Of a stretch of DNA of 64,000 nt, positions 42,654 to 50,487 are shown in pieces. Below the pieces are notes generated by a model. It made no database searches. It worked only from the letters and a program-made list of their open reading frames with translations, and was not told the DNA's origin. Numbering within the stretch: the stretch's first letter is position 1; each line of letters opens with the position of its first letter. Location of the stretch: contig NZ_BCWW01000001.1 of assembly GCF_001894785.1 (NCBI RefSeq), forward strand, positions 1 through 64,000, read 5' to 3'. The DNA is from Rhodococcoides fascians NBRC 12155 = LMG 3623. GTDB lineage: Bacteria > Actinomycetota > Actinomycetes > Mycobacteriales > Mycobacteriaceae. The translations under genes were made by a program, and so were the position numbers.

Positions 42654-44603
42654 ATGCCACCTCGTAAACGCACTGCCCGATCCACCACTGCCCGCACCGT
42701 CAAGGCCGGGCAGAGCAGCGCTGCGCGAAAGTTCGCGGCTGCGAAGAACGGTGAGCCTGCAGCGAAGAAAGCTGCCCCGAAGAAGGCCGCACCTCGCAAG
42801 AGAGCAGCCCCGCGCAAGACCTCGCCCCGCAAGTCCGCCGCCCCCGATCTTCGGGTGCCCGATCCCGGCGAGCGCGTGTGGGTGTTGGACGTGCCGTTCG
42901 AGGATCGGTCCGCGGCGGGCGCAGCGGGAGCGCGCTGGTACCCCGGACCGCGCGTGTTCGCGTATTACGGAACCGAACTGCCCGAGTACCTGCAGCCGTA
43001 CGAGTCGATGCCGTACAGCCTGCAGCGGTGGCTCGAGGACGACGCGAACGACAGTTGGCGCGACGAAGAGGTGCGCGAGCGGGCGATGCAGCCTCGCGAC
43101 ACCCAACTCGAATCGGTCCGACGCCATCTGGCCGCGCTCGAGGCCGGCTTCCCGTACTTCGCGCAGATGGATTCGACGGGTCTGGGTAAGACGTTGGCCG
43201 TGTGCGAGGCCGTGCGGCAGATGTCGGCCGCCGAGATCGGCACGGTTCTGGTGGTGGCACCCAAGGGTGCGCTGCCGGGGTGGCGTCGCACCATTGCAGA
43301 CAGCGAGGCCGACATCGAACCGTCCGACCGCAAGCGTTGGTTGCTGATCACCTATCAGTCCACCAAGAAACTGCTGTCGGTTCCCCCCGAGACCGATCTG
43401 GGCAAACGTAAACGGACGCAGAACAAGCGGACCATCTCGCTGGGAGAGCTGCGGTTCGACATCGACGTGGTGATCGCCGACGAATCGCATGCGTTGATGA
43501 ACATCGAGTCGCAGCAGTCGCAGATCCTCTGGCGGTATCAGGAGGCGGCCCGATCCGTCGTGTGGATGTCTGCCACTCCCGGCTATCAGCCGCTGCATTT
43601 CGCGTACATGGCCCGCGCCGTCGAACGCAGCCGCGGCGTCGAGATCCTCGGCGACGACGAGTATCTCGGGTATGCCGTGACGATGAAGTGGGCGGAGTTC
43701 CTCATCGAGTCCGGGTTCGCCGTCAAGGCAGGGAAGGCGACGACGGGGTTGACCACGTGGCGGTGGGAGCCCGAGGACGCGACGAAGCGAGCCCGCGACA
43801 TCGCGTCTGTGCACGGCTGGTTGTCGGGAGGCGCTGTGCCGTGGTCTATTTCGCGGCCGTCCCCACCGACGCCGCGGGAGCCCCTCGGTCAGGAACTCAC
43901 GGCCGCGCAGAAGCGGCTGTACAACTCGGCGTGGGTGGACTACCGCAAGGAAGTCGGCCTGCCGATCTGGAAGGCCGTCGGCGGAAAGCGAGTGCTGCAG
44001 AAGAATCCGAGTACCCGTGCGGCGACGCTGCGATTTCGCCAGAAGTGCTCGTACCTGCGCATTCCCGCGTCTGCGGATCAAGTCCGGACGTGGGTCAAGG
44101 CAGGCAATCAGGTGTTCGTCTCGATGTTCTACCGCGAGTCGGTCGCTGCTCTGGCCAAGACACTTCGAGACGAGGGGCTCGAGGTCGCCGTGGTCGACGG
44201 GAGCATGAGCAGTCCCGAGCAGGAGGCGTCGATCCGCCGTTTTCAGACCGGCGACGCGTCGGTCATCGTCTCGACCACCACGAGCGCGATCAACCTGCAC
44301 ACCAACGAGTTACTGCTCCCGGAGGGGACGGTCTCCACACTCGCACCGCGCGTGACGCTGATTCACGATCCTCGGTGGACACCCATCGACATCAGGCAGA
44401 TCGAGGGCCGCGCCAACCGCATCGACAAGGACCACAACCACACCACGTCGACCTGCTACTACGGCTACGCCGAGGGCACCGTCGAGGAGGAGATGGTGCT
44501 CACCGGGATCGAGCGCATCGCGGATCTGGGATCGATCGTGGGGCAGGCGGATCTGATCGATCCGGAGGCTTTCCTCGCGGCGAAAGTGGATGCCGGAAAA
44601 TAG
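42654..44603 (+). CDS. superfamily-2 helicase with lysine-rich tail and DUF5710-like N-terminus
   Basis: 649 residues. Residues 1-65 are rich in Ala, Lys, Pro and Arg, like histone-type DNA-binding tails. Residues about 70-115 read RVWVLDVPFEDRSAAGAAGARWYPGPRVF, the DUF5710-like module common on phage and plasmid proteins. The helicase core follows: motif I MDSTGLGKTLA, II VVIADESH, III WMSATPGY, V-like VSTTTSAINLH and VI QIEGRANRIDKD. Likely a DNA translocase or remodeler. ATG at 42654. No phage genes surround it. Confidence 0.87.
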   Translation: MPPRKRTARSTTARTVKAGQSSAARKFAAAKNGEPAAKKAAPKKAAPRKRAAPRKTSPRKSAAPDLRVPDPGERVWVLDVPFEDRSAAGAAGARWYPGPRVFAYYGTELPEYLQPYESMPYSLQRWLEDDANDSWRDEEVRERAMQPRDTQLESVRRHLAALEAGFPYFAQMDSTGLGKTLAVCEAVRQMSAAEIGTVLVVAPKGALPGWRRTIADSEADIEPSDRKRWLLITYQSTKKLLSVPPETDLGKRKRTQNKRTISLGELRFDIDVVIADESHALMNIESQQSQILWRYQEAARSVVWMSATPGYQPLHFAYMARAVERSRGVEILGDDEYLGYAVTMKWAEFLIESGFAVKAGKATTGLTTWRWEPEDATKRARDIASVHGWLSGGAVPWSISRPSPPTPREPLGQELTAAQKRLYNSAWVDYRKEVGLPIWKAVGGKRVLQKNPSTRAATLRFRQKCSYLRIPASADQVRTWVKAGNQVFVSMFYRESVAALAKTLRDEGLEVAVVDGSMSSPEQEASIRRFQTGDASVIVSTTTSAINLHTNELLLPEGTVSTLAPRVTLIHDPRWTPIDIRQIEGRANRIDKDHNHTTSTCYYGYAEGTVEEEMVLTGIERIADLGSIVGQADLIDPEAFLAAKVDAGK

Positions 44604-44696
44604 CGACAATTGTGAGCAATCGTCCACGCGCCCGAGTAGGTTCGGTCCCATCGACAATTCGTCGATAGTGGGCTCACTTTGGCACCAGGAGTAGTC

Positions 44697-44852
44697 ATGA
44701 TCGTTCTCGGAATCATCCTCGCCCTCATCGGCTATTTCGCCGGCATTTCAATTTTGACGACTATCGGCATCATTCTGGTGGTCGTCGGCGCGGTTCTGAC
44801 GTTGCTCGGTTCGATGGGGCGCGCAGTCGGTGGCCGCAAGACGTGGTTTTGA
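44697..44852 (+). CDS. DUF6131-like small membrane protein (51 aa)
   Basis: Two hydrophobic segments (IVLGIILALIGYFAGI and TIGIILVVVGAVLTLLG) and a short basic tail GRAVGGRKTWF, the pattern of the actinobacterial DUF6131 family. The function is unknown. ATG at 44697 has a GGAG 9 nt upstream (CAGGAGTAGTC). It was missed by the longer-frame search. It sits just before the SOS-type box. Confidence 0.8.
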   Translation: MIVLGIILALIGYFAGISILTTIGIILVVVGAVLTLLGSMGRAVGGRKTWF

Positions 44853-44861
44853 CATCCGCGT

Positions 44862-44877
44862 TAGAACATACGTTCGA
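44862..44877 (+). promoter_or_regulatory. LexA (SOS)-type box with overlapping promoter
   Basis: TAGAACATACGTTCGA matches the actinobacterial LexA consensus TCGAAC-N4-GTTCGA at 11 of 12 specified positions. A -10-like TAGTCT lies at 44885-44890, 17 nt after a -35 position inside the box, so bound LexA would block transcription. The next genes are the zinc-ribbon protein and the alarmone synthetase. Confidence 0.75.
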
Positions 44878-44982
44878 TTTCTGTTAGTCTGAGCGGGCCC
44901 CCGGAGTTGGCGATGCGGCCAGCGGAGCCACTTCGGGCGGTCCAAATCGGGCGGTAGACAGTGTCGAAGGCGGTTGCGCGCG

Positions 44983-45288
44983 ATGGCATCCGACGAGCGC
45001 GACACCGATCCGGTTGCCGGCTCGCTCTACCGCGTCGGCGATCGGTGGGCAGAACGAGCACCTACTCACTGCACCAACGGCCATCAGCTTGTCGCCGGTT
45101 CGGTACTGGTGGGTTCGCGTGCTTGCTCGTGTGAGCGGGGGCATCACCGTACCCATCAGTGCCAGAGGTGCAATCTCGTGCGGTTCACCCCAGAACTCGG
45201 TGCCACGTGCAGCGACGCCAGCTTCGATTCTCGCGCGGCGCGGTCACGTCCGGCGATCGTGGACAATCGGGGGCATGAGCAACAGTGA
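44983..45288 (+). CDS. small cysteine-rich zinc-ribbon-like protein (101 aa)
   Basis: Cysteines and histidines are arranged CTNGHQL...VGSRACSCERGHHRTHQCQRC, a double zinc-knuckle pattern common in small actinobacterial proteins. Function unknown; nucleic-acid binding is plausible. ATG at 44983 is the best start; an ATG at 44974 is also in frame. The 3' end overlaps the alarmone synthetase gene by 14 nt, so the two are probably translated together from the SOS-box promoter. Confidence 0.65.
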   Translation: MASDERDTDPVAGSLYRVGDRWAERAPTHCTNGHQLVAGSVLVGSRACSCERGHHRTHQCQRCNLVRFTPELGATCSDASFDSRAARSRPAIVDNRGHEQQ

Positions 45289-46021
45289 AGCCGTCGTCGA
45301 CCTGGTGCAGCTGAGGCACGATTTCACCCGCTTCATGATGAGTTACAAGTTCGGAATCGACGAACTGATCACCAAGATCAACATCCTGAAGCAGGAATTC
45401 ACTCACATCCACCGCTACAGCCCCATCGAGCATGTCTCGTCGCGACTCAAGACGCCCGAGAGCATCGTCGACAAGGCTCAGCGCAAGAAGTGCGCACTGA
45501 CGCTCGACGCCATTCGCGAGAACATCTTCGACGTCGCAGGTGTCCGCATCACGTGCAGCTTCATCTCCGACACCTACCGCATCGCGGACATGCTCAGTAG
45601 TCAGACCGACGTTCGAGTCGTCGAGGTCAAGGACTACATCGCGAACCCGAAAGCCAACGGCTACAAGAGTTTGCACCTCATCGTCGAAATTCCGGTGTTC
45701 ATGTCCGATCGCGTCCAACCGGTCTTGGTCGAACTCCAGATCCGCACGATTGCCATGGATTTCTGGGCGAGCCTCGAGCACAAGATCTTCTACAAGTACC
45801 GCGGCCAGATTCCGCCCACCCTGTTGGCGGAACTGACCGAGGCCGCCGAGACGGCCAACACACTGGACGAGAAGATGGAAAGCCTGCACGACGAGGTGGA
45901 GGAACTGAACGGCGATTCCGACAACTCCATCACTCTCGGCGCGATGCCTCCGATGGCATTGCCTCCCGAGCTGCTGCACATGTTGCTCACCGCGCAGGCC
46001 GAAGCGATCGACCCGGACTGA
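45275..46021 (+). CDS. small alarmone synthetase (RelA/SpoT domain only)
   Basis: 248 residues. The synthetase domain shows HVSSRLKTPESIVDKAQRK, DVAGVRITCSFISDTYRIADML, DYIANPKANGYKSLHLIVE and VELQIRTIAMDFWASLEHKIFYK, all landmarks of (p)ppGpp synthetases. No hydrolase (HD) or TGS/ACT domain, so it is a single-domain SAS that makes pGpp or (p)ppGpp without ribosome control. ATG at 45275. It ends 20 nt before a terminator. The upstream SOS-type box suggests DNA-damage induction. Confidence 0.92.
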   Translation: MSNSEAVVDLVQLRHDFTRFMMSYKFGIDELITKINILKQEFTHIHRYSPIEHVSSRLKTPESIVDKAQRKKCALTLDAIRENIFDVAGVRITCSFISDTYRIADMLSSQTDVRVVEVKDYIANPKANGYKSLHLIVEIPVFMSDRVQPVLVELQIRTIAMDFWASLEHKIFYKYRGQIPPTLLAELTEAAETANTLDEKMESLHDEVEELNGDSDNSITLGAMPPMALPPELLHMLLTAQAEAIDPD

Positions 46022-46041
46022 CGATGCCTTCGAAGAGCAGA

Positions 46042-46072
46042 ACCCCGCTGCTCGACGGCTGAGCAGCGGGGT
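46042..46072. terminator. bidirectional terminator between SAS and DHA2 transporter
   Basis: ACCCCGCTGCTC (46042-46053) pairs perfectly with GAGCAGCGGGGT (46061-46072), 7-nt loop. It lies between the convergent stops at 46021 and 46091 and can serve both. Confidence 0.88.
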
Positions 46073-46090
46073 CCTCGGTTCTTGCCTGCG

Positions 46091-47674
46091 TTATCCGATG
46101 TGTACCGGGGTGTCGCCGACGGGCAGGTCGTCTTTCTTCGCGCGGACGAGCAGCAACACGACCGGGCTCACCAGCGCGACGAGGATCGCGGCGGTACCGA
46201 ATGCCCAGGCGTAGCCGGAGACCTCAGCCGAGAACGCGTGGTCGATGGTCGCGAGCACGAAGTTGCGGATCGGCTCCGGCAGCGCGGCCAACATCTCGTC
46301 GCTGGGCACTTCCTGGCCGGCGAGAGCTTCCGCGGGAACTCCGGCGGGCGGAGTCGGTGCCGGATTCTCGGCCAGGTACGAGGTCTTCGACGAGGTGTAG
46401 ACGGTGGTGAACACCGCAGCACCGAGTGCACCACCGACCTGCAGGGTCGCGTTGATCAGCGCAGATGCGGCACCTGCGTCGTGGTCGGGAACGCCGATCA
46501 GTGCGACGTTCTGCATCGGGACCATCAGCAGACCGAGGCCGAGGCCGAGCAGCACGACGCCCGGCAGGACGTGCGTGAAGTACGAGGTGTCGACGCCGAT
46601 CTGGGTCAGCAGCAGCAGGCCGACTGCGGACACGACCGGACCGACGGCCATCAGCGGCTTGGGTCCGATCTTCGGCACGAGCGCAGAAGCGAGCGCGGCC
46701 GTGATCAGGATGCCGCCGGTCATCGGCAGCGACGCGACGCCGGCGATGACCGGGCTCATCTCCAGCACGATCTGGAAGTAGAACGTGAGGTACAACGTGC
46801 CACCGAGCAGGGCAGCGCCGATGACGGCCGAGCCGATGTACGCGGCACCGCGGTCACGGTCGAGCAACACACTCAAGGGCAGCAGCGGGTTGGCGGACTT
46901 GGACTCGACGACGACGAACGCGGCCAGCAGAGCGAGGCCGAGCGCGATGAACGAGATGGTGGGTACCGTCGCCCAGCCGTCTTCGGCCTCGGTGAAGCCG
47001 TAGACCAGCGAGGCCAGACCGAGAGCGACGAGGATCGCGCCGGGCAGGTCGTAGCGGGTGTCTCCGTGAGCCTTGCTCTCCTTCACCAGCGGCACCGCTG
47101 CGGCGATGGCGAACACTGCGACCGGGATGTTGACCAGCAGGCACCAGCGCCAGTTCGCGTATTCGGTGAGCACTCCGCCGAGGAGTAGGCCGACCGCTGC
47201 GCCGCCACCGGCAATGGCGCCGAAGACGCCGAACGCTTTGGCGCGTTCCTTGGTGTCGGTGAACGTCACCGTCAGGATGGCCAGTGCTGCCGGGGCGAGC
47301 AGTGCAGCGAACACACCCTGGCCGGCGCGCGCGATGAACAGCTGCCAGCCTTCTTGGGCGAGTCCGCCGATAGCGGAGGCAACGGCGAAGCCTGCCATGC
47401 CGACGATGAACGAGCGCTTGCGTCCCCAGTAGTCGGCGATGCGTCCGCCGAGCAGCAGCAGTGCGCCGAACGACAACGCGTAGGCGGTGATGACCCAGGC
47501 GCGGCTGCTGTCGCTGATGCCCAGGTCCAGCTGAGCCTGCGGCAGCGCAATGTTGACGATCGTGCCGTCGAGCACGATCGTGAGCTGCGTGATGGCGACG
47601 ATGCACAGCACCAGCCATCGGCGCTCGTAGTTCGGATTCAGATCCGGCGCTTCGCGCTCGGAGAGCTGCGACAT
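46091..47674 (-). CDS. DHA2-family (EmrB/QacA) multidrug exporter
   Basis: 527 residues with about 14 membrane segments. DHA2 features: TIVLDGTIVNIALPQAQLDLGIS in TM1, RIADYWGRKRSFIVG as motif A, and an extra membrane pair in the middle. The C-terminal loop (near 410-450) is long and Pro/Ala-rich. ATG at 47674; the longer open frame to 48277 is antisense to the TetR gene. It is divergent from a TetR regulator with a shared operator-like dyad, the standard layout for inducible drug export. Confidence 0.92.
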   Translation of the reverse strand: MSQLSEREAPDLNPNYERRWLVLCIVAITQLTIVLDGTIVNIALPQAQLDLGISDSSRAWVITAYALSFGALLLLGGRIADYWGRKRSFIVGMAGFAVASAIGGLAQEGWQLFIARAGQGVFAALLAPAALAILTVTFTDTKERAKAFGVFGAIAGGGAAVGLLLGGVLTEYANWRWCLLVNIPVAVFAIAAAVPLVKESKAHGDTRYDLPGAILVALGLASLVYGFTEAEDGWATVPTISFIALGLALLAAFVVVESKSANPLLPLSVLLDRDRGAAYIGSAVIGAALLGGTLYLTFYFQIVLEMSPVIAGVASLPMTGGILITAALASALVPKIGPKPLMAVGPVVSAVGLLLLTQIGVDTSYFTHVLPGVVLLGLGLGLLMVPMQNVALIGVPDHDAGAASALINATLQVGGALGAAVFTTVYTSSKTSYLAENPAPTPPAGVPAEALAGQEVPSDEMLAALPEPIRNFVLATIDHAFSAEVSGYAWAFGTAAILVALVSPVVLLLVRAKKDDLPVGDTPVHIG

Positions 47675-47755
47675 GTTTCTACCCCACTCGTACTCGTTGA
47701 TTCTGGGCACGAAAAATGTCCCGAGCAAAAAGGTAGGCGACCCAGAACCAATAGT

Positions 47756-47775
47756 CAAACGAACTAGTTGGTTGG
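47756..47775. promoter_or_regulatory. operator-like dyad between exporter and TetR
   Basis: A 20-bp site centred on AACTAGTT (47762-47769), symmetric at 16 of 20 positions. It lies 17 nt before the TetR ATG and 82 nt before the exporter ATG, so the TetR protein can repress both genes from it. Confidence 0.65.
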
Positions 47776-47791
47776 GGGTATGGTGACCGCC

Positions 47792-48358
47792 ATGAAACCT
47801 GACGCCAGTGCGACCCGCGCCCGCATCGTCGTCGCCGCCCGGGACGAGTTCTCGGTACACGGGCTGGCCGGGGCCCGCGTCGATCGGATCGCGGCCGCGG
47901 CCAAGGCCAGCAAGGAACGTCTGTACGCCTACTTCGGCGACAAAGAAGCCCTGTTCCGGGCCGTCGTCGAGGACGGGTTCGCGAGGTTCATCGAAGAGGT
48001 GCCCTTCGCAGTGGACGACCTCGGCGGATACGCCGCACGCGAATACCTGCACCTCGCTGCGCATCCCGAGGAACACCGCCTGCTGCTGTGGACCCAGCTG
48101 CAGGGCGGTATGGCGACCTCGGGCACCGACGACATCCACTCTGTCATCGCCGAGCGACACAGGGCCATGGCCGACGCCCAGCGAGACGGACTGATCTCCG
48201 ACGCCTTCACCGTCGAGGATCTGATCACCATGATGTTCGGCATCACCTCGGCGTGGATGACCGCGCCGAGCCTGCACTGCGAGCCTGCCGATGACGCCGA
48301 AATTCAGCGTCGGGCGTCGAAAATCGAAGCCGCCGTGCGTCGCCTCTGCGCTCCGTAG
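47792..48358 (+). CDS. TetR/AcrR-family regulator of the DHA2 exporter
   Basis: 188 residues. N-terminal helix-turn-helix (ARVDRIAAAAKASKERLYAYFGDKEALFRAVV) and a typical helical ligand domain with MFGITSAWMTAPSLH. ATG at 47792 is preferred; ATG 47780 and GTG 47783 are in frame but would run into the operator region. It diverges from the DHA2 exporter and most likely represses it until a toxic ligand binds. Confidence 0.88.
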   Translation: MKPDASATRARIVVAARDEFSVHGLAGARVDRIAAAAKASKERLYAYFGDKEALFRAVVEDGFARFIEEVPFAVDDLGGYAAREYLHLAAHPEEHRLLLWTQLQGGMATSGTDDIHSVIAERHRAMADAQRDGLISDAFTVEDLITMMFGITSAWMTAPSLHCEPADDAEIQRRASKIEAAVRRLCAP

Positions 48359-48424
48359 CGCTGTCTATCCATATCTAGCTTTGACGCAAGAGTGCGGAAT
48401 ACTGGGGTAGCGGCCCCCATTTCC

Positions 48425-48515
48425 GCAAACGCGCGCGCGTTTGCCAGACGCGCACAAAGTAGACACCGATCACGTCGCTATTCTGCGCGCATCTGGCAAG
48501 TGCGCTCGCGTTTGT
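48425..48515. repeat. perfect 20-bp palindrome and a diverged copy in a convergent gap
   Basis: GCAAACGCGCGCGCGTTTGC (48425-48444) is an exact palindrome. A second copy at 48496-48515 (GCAAGTGCGCTCGCGTTTGT) matches it at 16 of 20 positions. Between them GCCAGACGCGC and GCGCGCATCTGGC form another inverted pair. The 261-nt gap 48359-48619 holds no credible gene; besides these repeats it has only the terminator at 48555. Confidence 0.8.
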
Positions 48516-48554
48516 CACCCCGGTCGGCGCGTCCTCGACCGCACACACGCGGGA

Positions 48555-48587
48555 CGCCCCACCACGCCGAGTGCACGTGGTGGGGCG
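48555..48587. terminator. hairpin terminator at the end of the lyase/hydratase operon
   Basis: CGCCCCACCACG (48555-48566) pairs perfectly with CGTGGTGGGGCG (48576-48587), 9-nt loop. It starts 33 nt after the MHS transporter stop on the minus strand. No U tract, typical of high-GC actinobacteria. Confidence 0.7.
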
Positions 48588-48619
48588 AGTCTCGAACTAT
48601 GGACGGCATCTACGCCGCA

Positions 48620-49939
48620 CTACACCGGGAGTTTCTCGCGTCCGGTTTCCTTGATGGTCAGCACCGTGAGCACGCCGATCACGCAGACACCCATGACCCA
48701 GTAGGCGGGTGACATGGCGTTGCCGGTCGACTCCACCAGTTGAGCGGCGACGTACGGTGCTGTACCGCCTGCGGCGATGGTGCCGATGTTGAAGCCCAAC
48801 GACACTCCGGTGTATCGAACTGCCCGGGGGAACAGCTCGGTGAACAGTGGGAACGCAGGTACCTGCACGACTCCGTTGAGAACCATGTAGACGAAGTACA
48901 CACAGCCCACCACGATGATCGACGACGTCGCGCCGAGGATCATGAACACCGGCAACGCAATGACGACATACGCAACGTAGCCGCTGAGCAGTACCGGTTT
49001 GCGCCCGAATCTGTCGGTGAGCATGCCGCTGAGCGGGAAGGTTGCACAGGCCAACGCAATTGCGATCGCGGATGTCCAGTAGACCGAGTCCTTGGAGAAT
49101 CCGAGGTCGTTGATCAGGTACACGCTGAAGTACGTCAGACCGATGTAACCGGATCCGTTCATAGCGATCGCAATTCCGACGACACGTAGCACCGACCACG
49201 GCTGCTTCTTCACGACATCGCTGAGCGGGCTTTTCGCAACCTCGTTCTTGGCTGCCATTTCCTCGAACTCGGGGCTGTCTTCGAGCTTCAGCCGCACTCG
49301 CAGACAGACCAGAGCGAGGGGAAGTGCAAGCAGAAACGGAATGCGCCATCCCCACGACGACATCTGGTCGTCGGTGGTGATGAGGGCGACCACTCCGACA
49401 ACGGCTGCGGCGACCGCGAATCCGAGGGTGGAACCGACCGGCGTGAACGACCCGAAGAAGCCGCGACGGTTCGGCGGTGCAGACTCTGCGATATAGGTTG
49501 CTGCACCACCGATTTCACCTCCTGCAGAGAACCCTTGGGCGAGTCGGATGATGACGAGCAGAATCGGTGCCAGCACGCCCACACTCGAGTGTGTGGGCAG
49601 CATTCCCAGGACTCCGCACGCGATGCCCATGCAGACCACCGTCACGACCAGAGCCTGTCGACGACCCTTTCTGTCGCCGAGGCGTCCGAAGAAGATTCCT
49701 CCGAGCGGACGTGCGACGTATGCGACTCCGAATACCGCCAGGGTCGCGAGGATGGACACGCCGGGGCTCGTGGACGGAAAGAACAGTGGCGCAATGACTA
49801 CGGCGAGAAAACCGTAGACGGCGAAGTCGTAGTACTCGATGAGCGTGCCGACGCCACCGGCGAGCGCGGCACGGCGCGCGGTGGTGGTGTCGGCTTTCGG
49901 TGCGCTGGTGACCGCAGAAGGCTGGTCGACGTTCGTCAT
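48620..49939 (-). CDS. MHS-family (metabolite:H+ symporter) MFS transporter
   Basis: 439 residues, 12 membrane segments. MHS features: N-terminal AGGVGTLIEYYDFAVYGFLAVVIAPLFFPS, motif A FFGRLGDRKGRRQAL and GFSAGGEIGGAATYIAE. Family members import carboxylates such as alpha-ketoglutarate, shikimate, citrate or proline-betaine. Its ATG overlaps the stop of the small hydratase subunit by 4 nt, so it is part of the operon and probably imports the substrate of those enzymes. Confidence 0.92.
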   Translation of the reverse strand: MTNVDQPSAVTSAPKADTTTARRAALAGGVGTLIEYYDFAVYGFLAVVIAPLFFPSTSPGVSILATLAVFGVAYVARPLGGIFFGRLGDRKGRRQALVVTVVCMGIACGVLGMLPTHSSVGVLAPILLVIIRLAQGFSAGGEIGGAATYIAESAPPNRRGFFGSFTPVGSTLGFAVAAAVVGVVALITTDDQMSSWGWRIPFLLALPLALVCLRVRLKLEDSPEFEEMAAKNEVAKSPLSDVVKKQPWSVLRVVGIAIAMNGSGYIGLTYFSVYLINDLGFSKDSVYWTSAIAIALACATFPLSGMLTDRFGRKPVLLSGYVAYVVIALPVFMILGATSSIIVVGCVYFVYMVLNGVVQVPAFPLFTELFPRAVRYTGVSLGFNIGTIAAGGTAPYVAAQLVESTGNAMSPAYWVMGVCVIGVLTVLTIKETGREKLPV

Positions 49940-50487
49940 CGCGCTGTTCCCTGTCCTGTGAGTGGTTGCTTGCTTCGGTGTTCGGCCAGCAGTAGTTCGT
50001 ACGATCCGCCGGCCTCGATGACTGCGACAGTACGAGGGCTGGGCGCACTACCCACCAGGGATCGACCATCGGCAGTGGTCAATGCTGCTCGTCGCCAATC
50101 GAGTTCGACGGTATCACCGGTGACGACCGCGCCGGAGACTTCCGGAATGGTGATGAGGGGTACTCCGTTGAATGTCTCTCCGCGCCAGAACCCCGGCGAG
50201 AACGACTCGGCCACGATGGCCTGGATACCGGCGTTGCGCAGAGCCACCATCGGCGGATAGTGCGGGTGACCGTACCCGAAGTTGCGGCCGCCGACGATGA
50301 TGTCGCCCGGCCGAACGCGATCGACGAAACCCGGATCGTATGCGGTCATGCAGACCGACCTCAGATGCTCGGGATCGTACGACTTGATATTCGCAACGCC
50401 GACAACGAGATCGATGTCGAAGTCGTCGCCGAAGACCCAGGCGACTCGGCCGGAGATGACGTCGGGCGGGGGTGGGTAGGCGCTCAC
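49936..50487 (-). CDS. aconitase-like hydratase small (swivel) subunit, LeuD/DmdB family, diverged
   Basis: 183 residues. The swivel fold is recognisable from GRVAWVFGDDFDIDLVVG, GGRNFGYGHPHYPPMVALRNAGIQAIVAE and FNGVPLI. The canonical GCGSSREHA loop, which supplies active-site Ser and Arg, is replaced here by GYGHPHYPP. It pairs with the large subunit upstream. GTG at 50487 overlaps the large-subunit stop by 4 nt, and its own stop overlaps the transporter ATG. True 3-isopropylmalate dehydratase function is unlikely. Confidence 0.85.
   Translation of the reverse strand: MSAYPPPPDVISGRVAWVFGDDFDIDLVVGVANIKSYDPEHLRSVCMTAYDPGFVDRVRPGDIIVGGRNFGYGHPHYPPMVALRNAGIQAIVAESFSPGFWRGETFNGVPLITIPEVSGAVVTGDTVELDWRRAALTTADGRSLVGSAPSPRTVAVIEAGGSYELLLAEHRSKQPLTGQGTAR

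Noticed and set aside
47675-48277. Upstream extension of the DHA2 exporter frame
   Set aside because: It is antisense to the TetR gene; the transporter N-terminus starts at 47674.
48392-48712. 106-codon frame in the palindrome-rich gap
   Set aside because: No domain, Arg-rich, runs through a terminator and into the antisense of the MHS gene.
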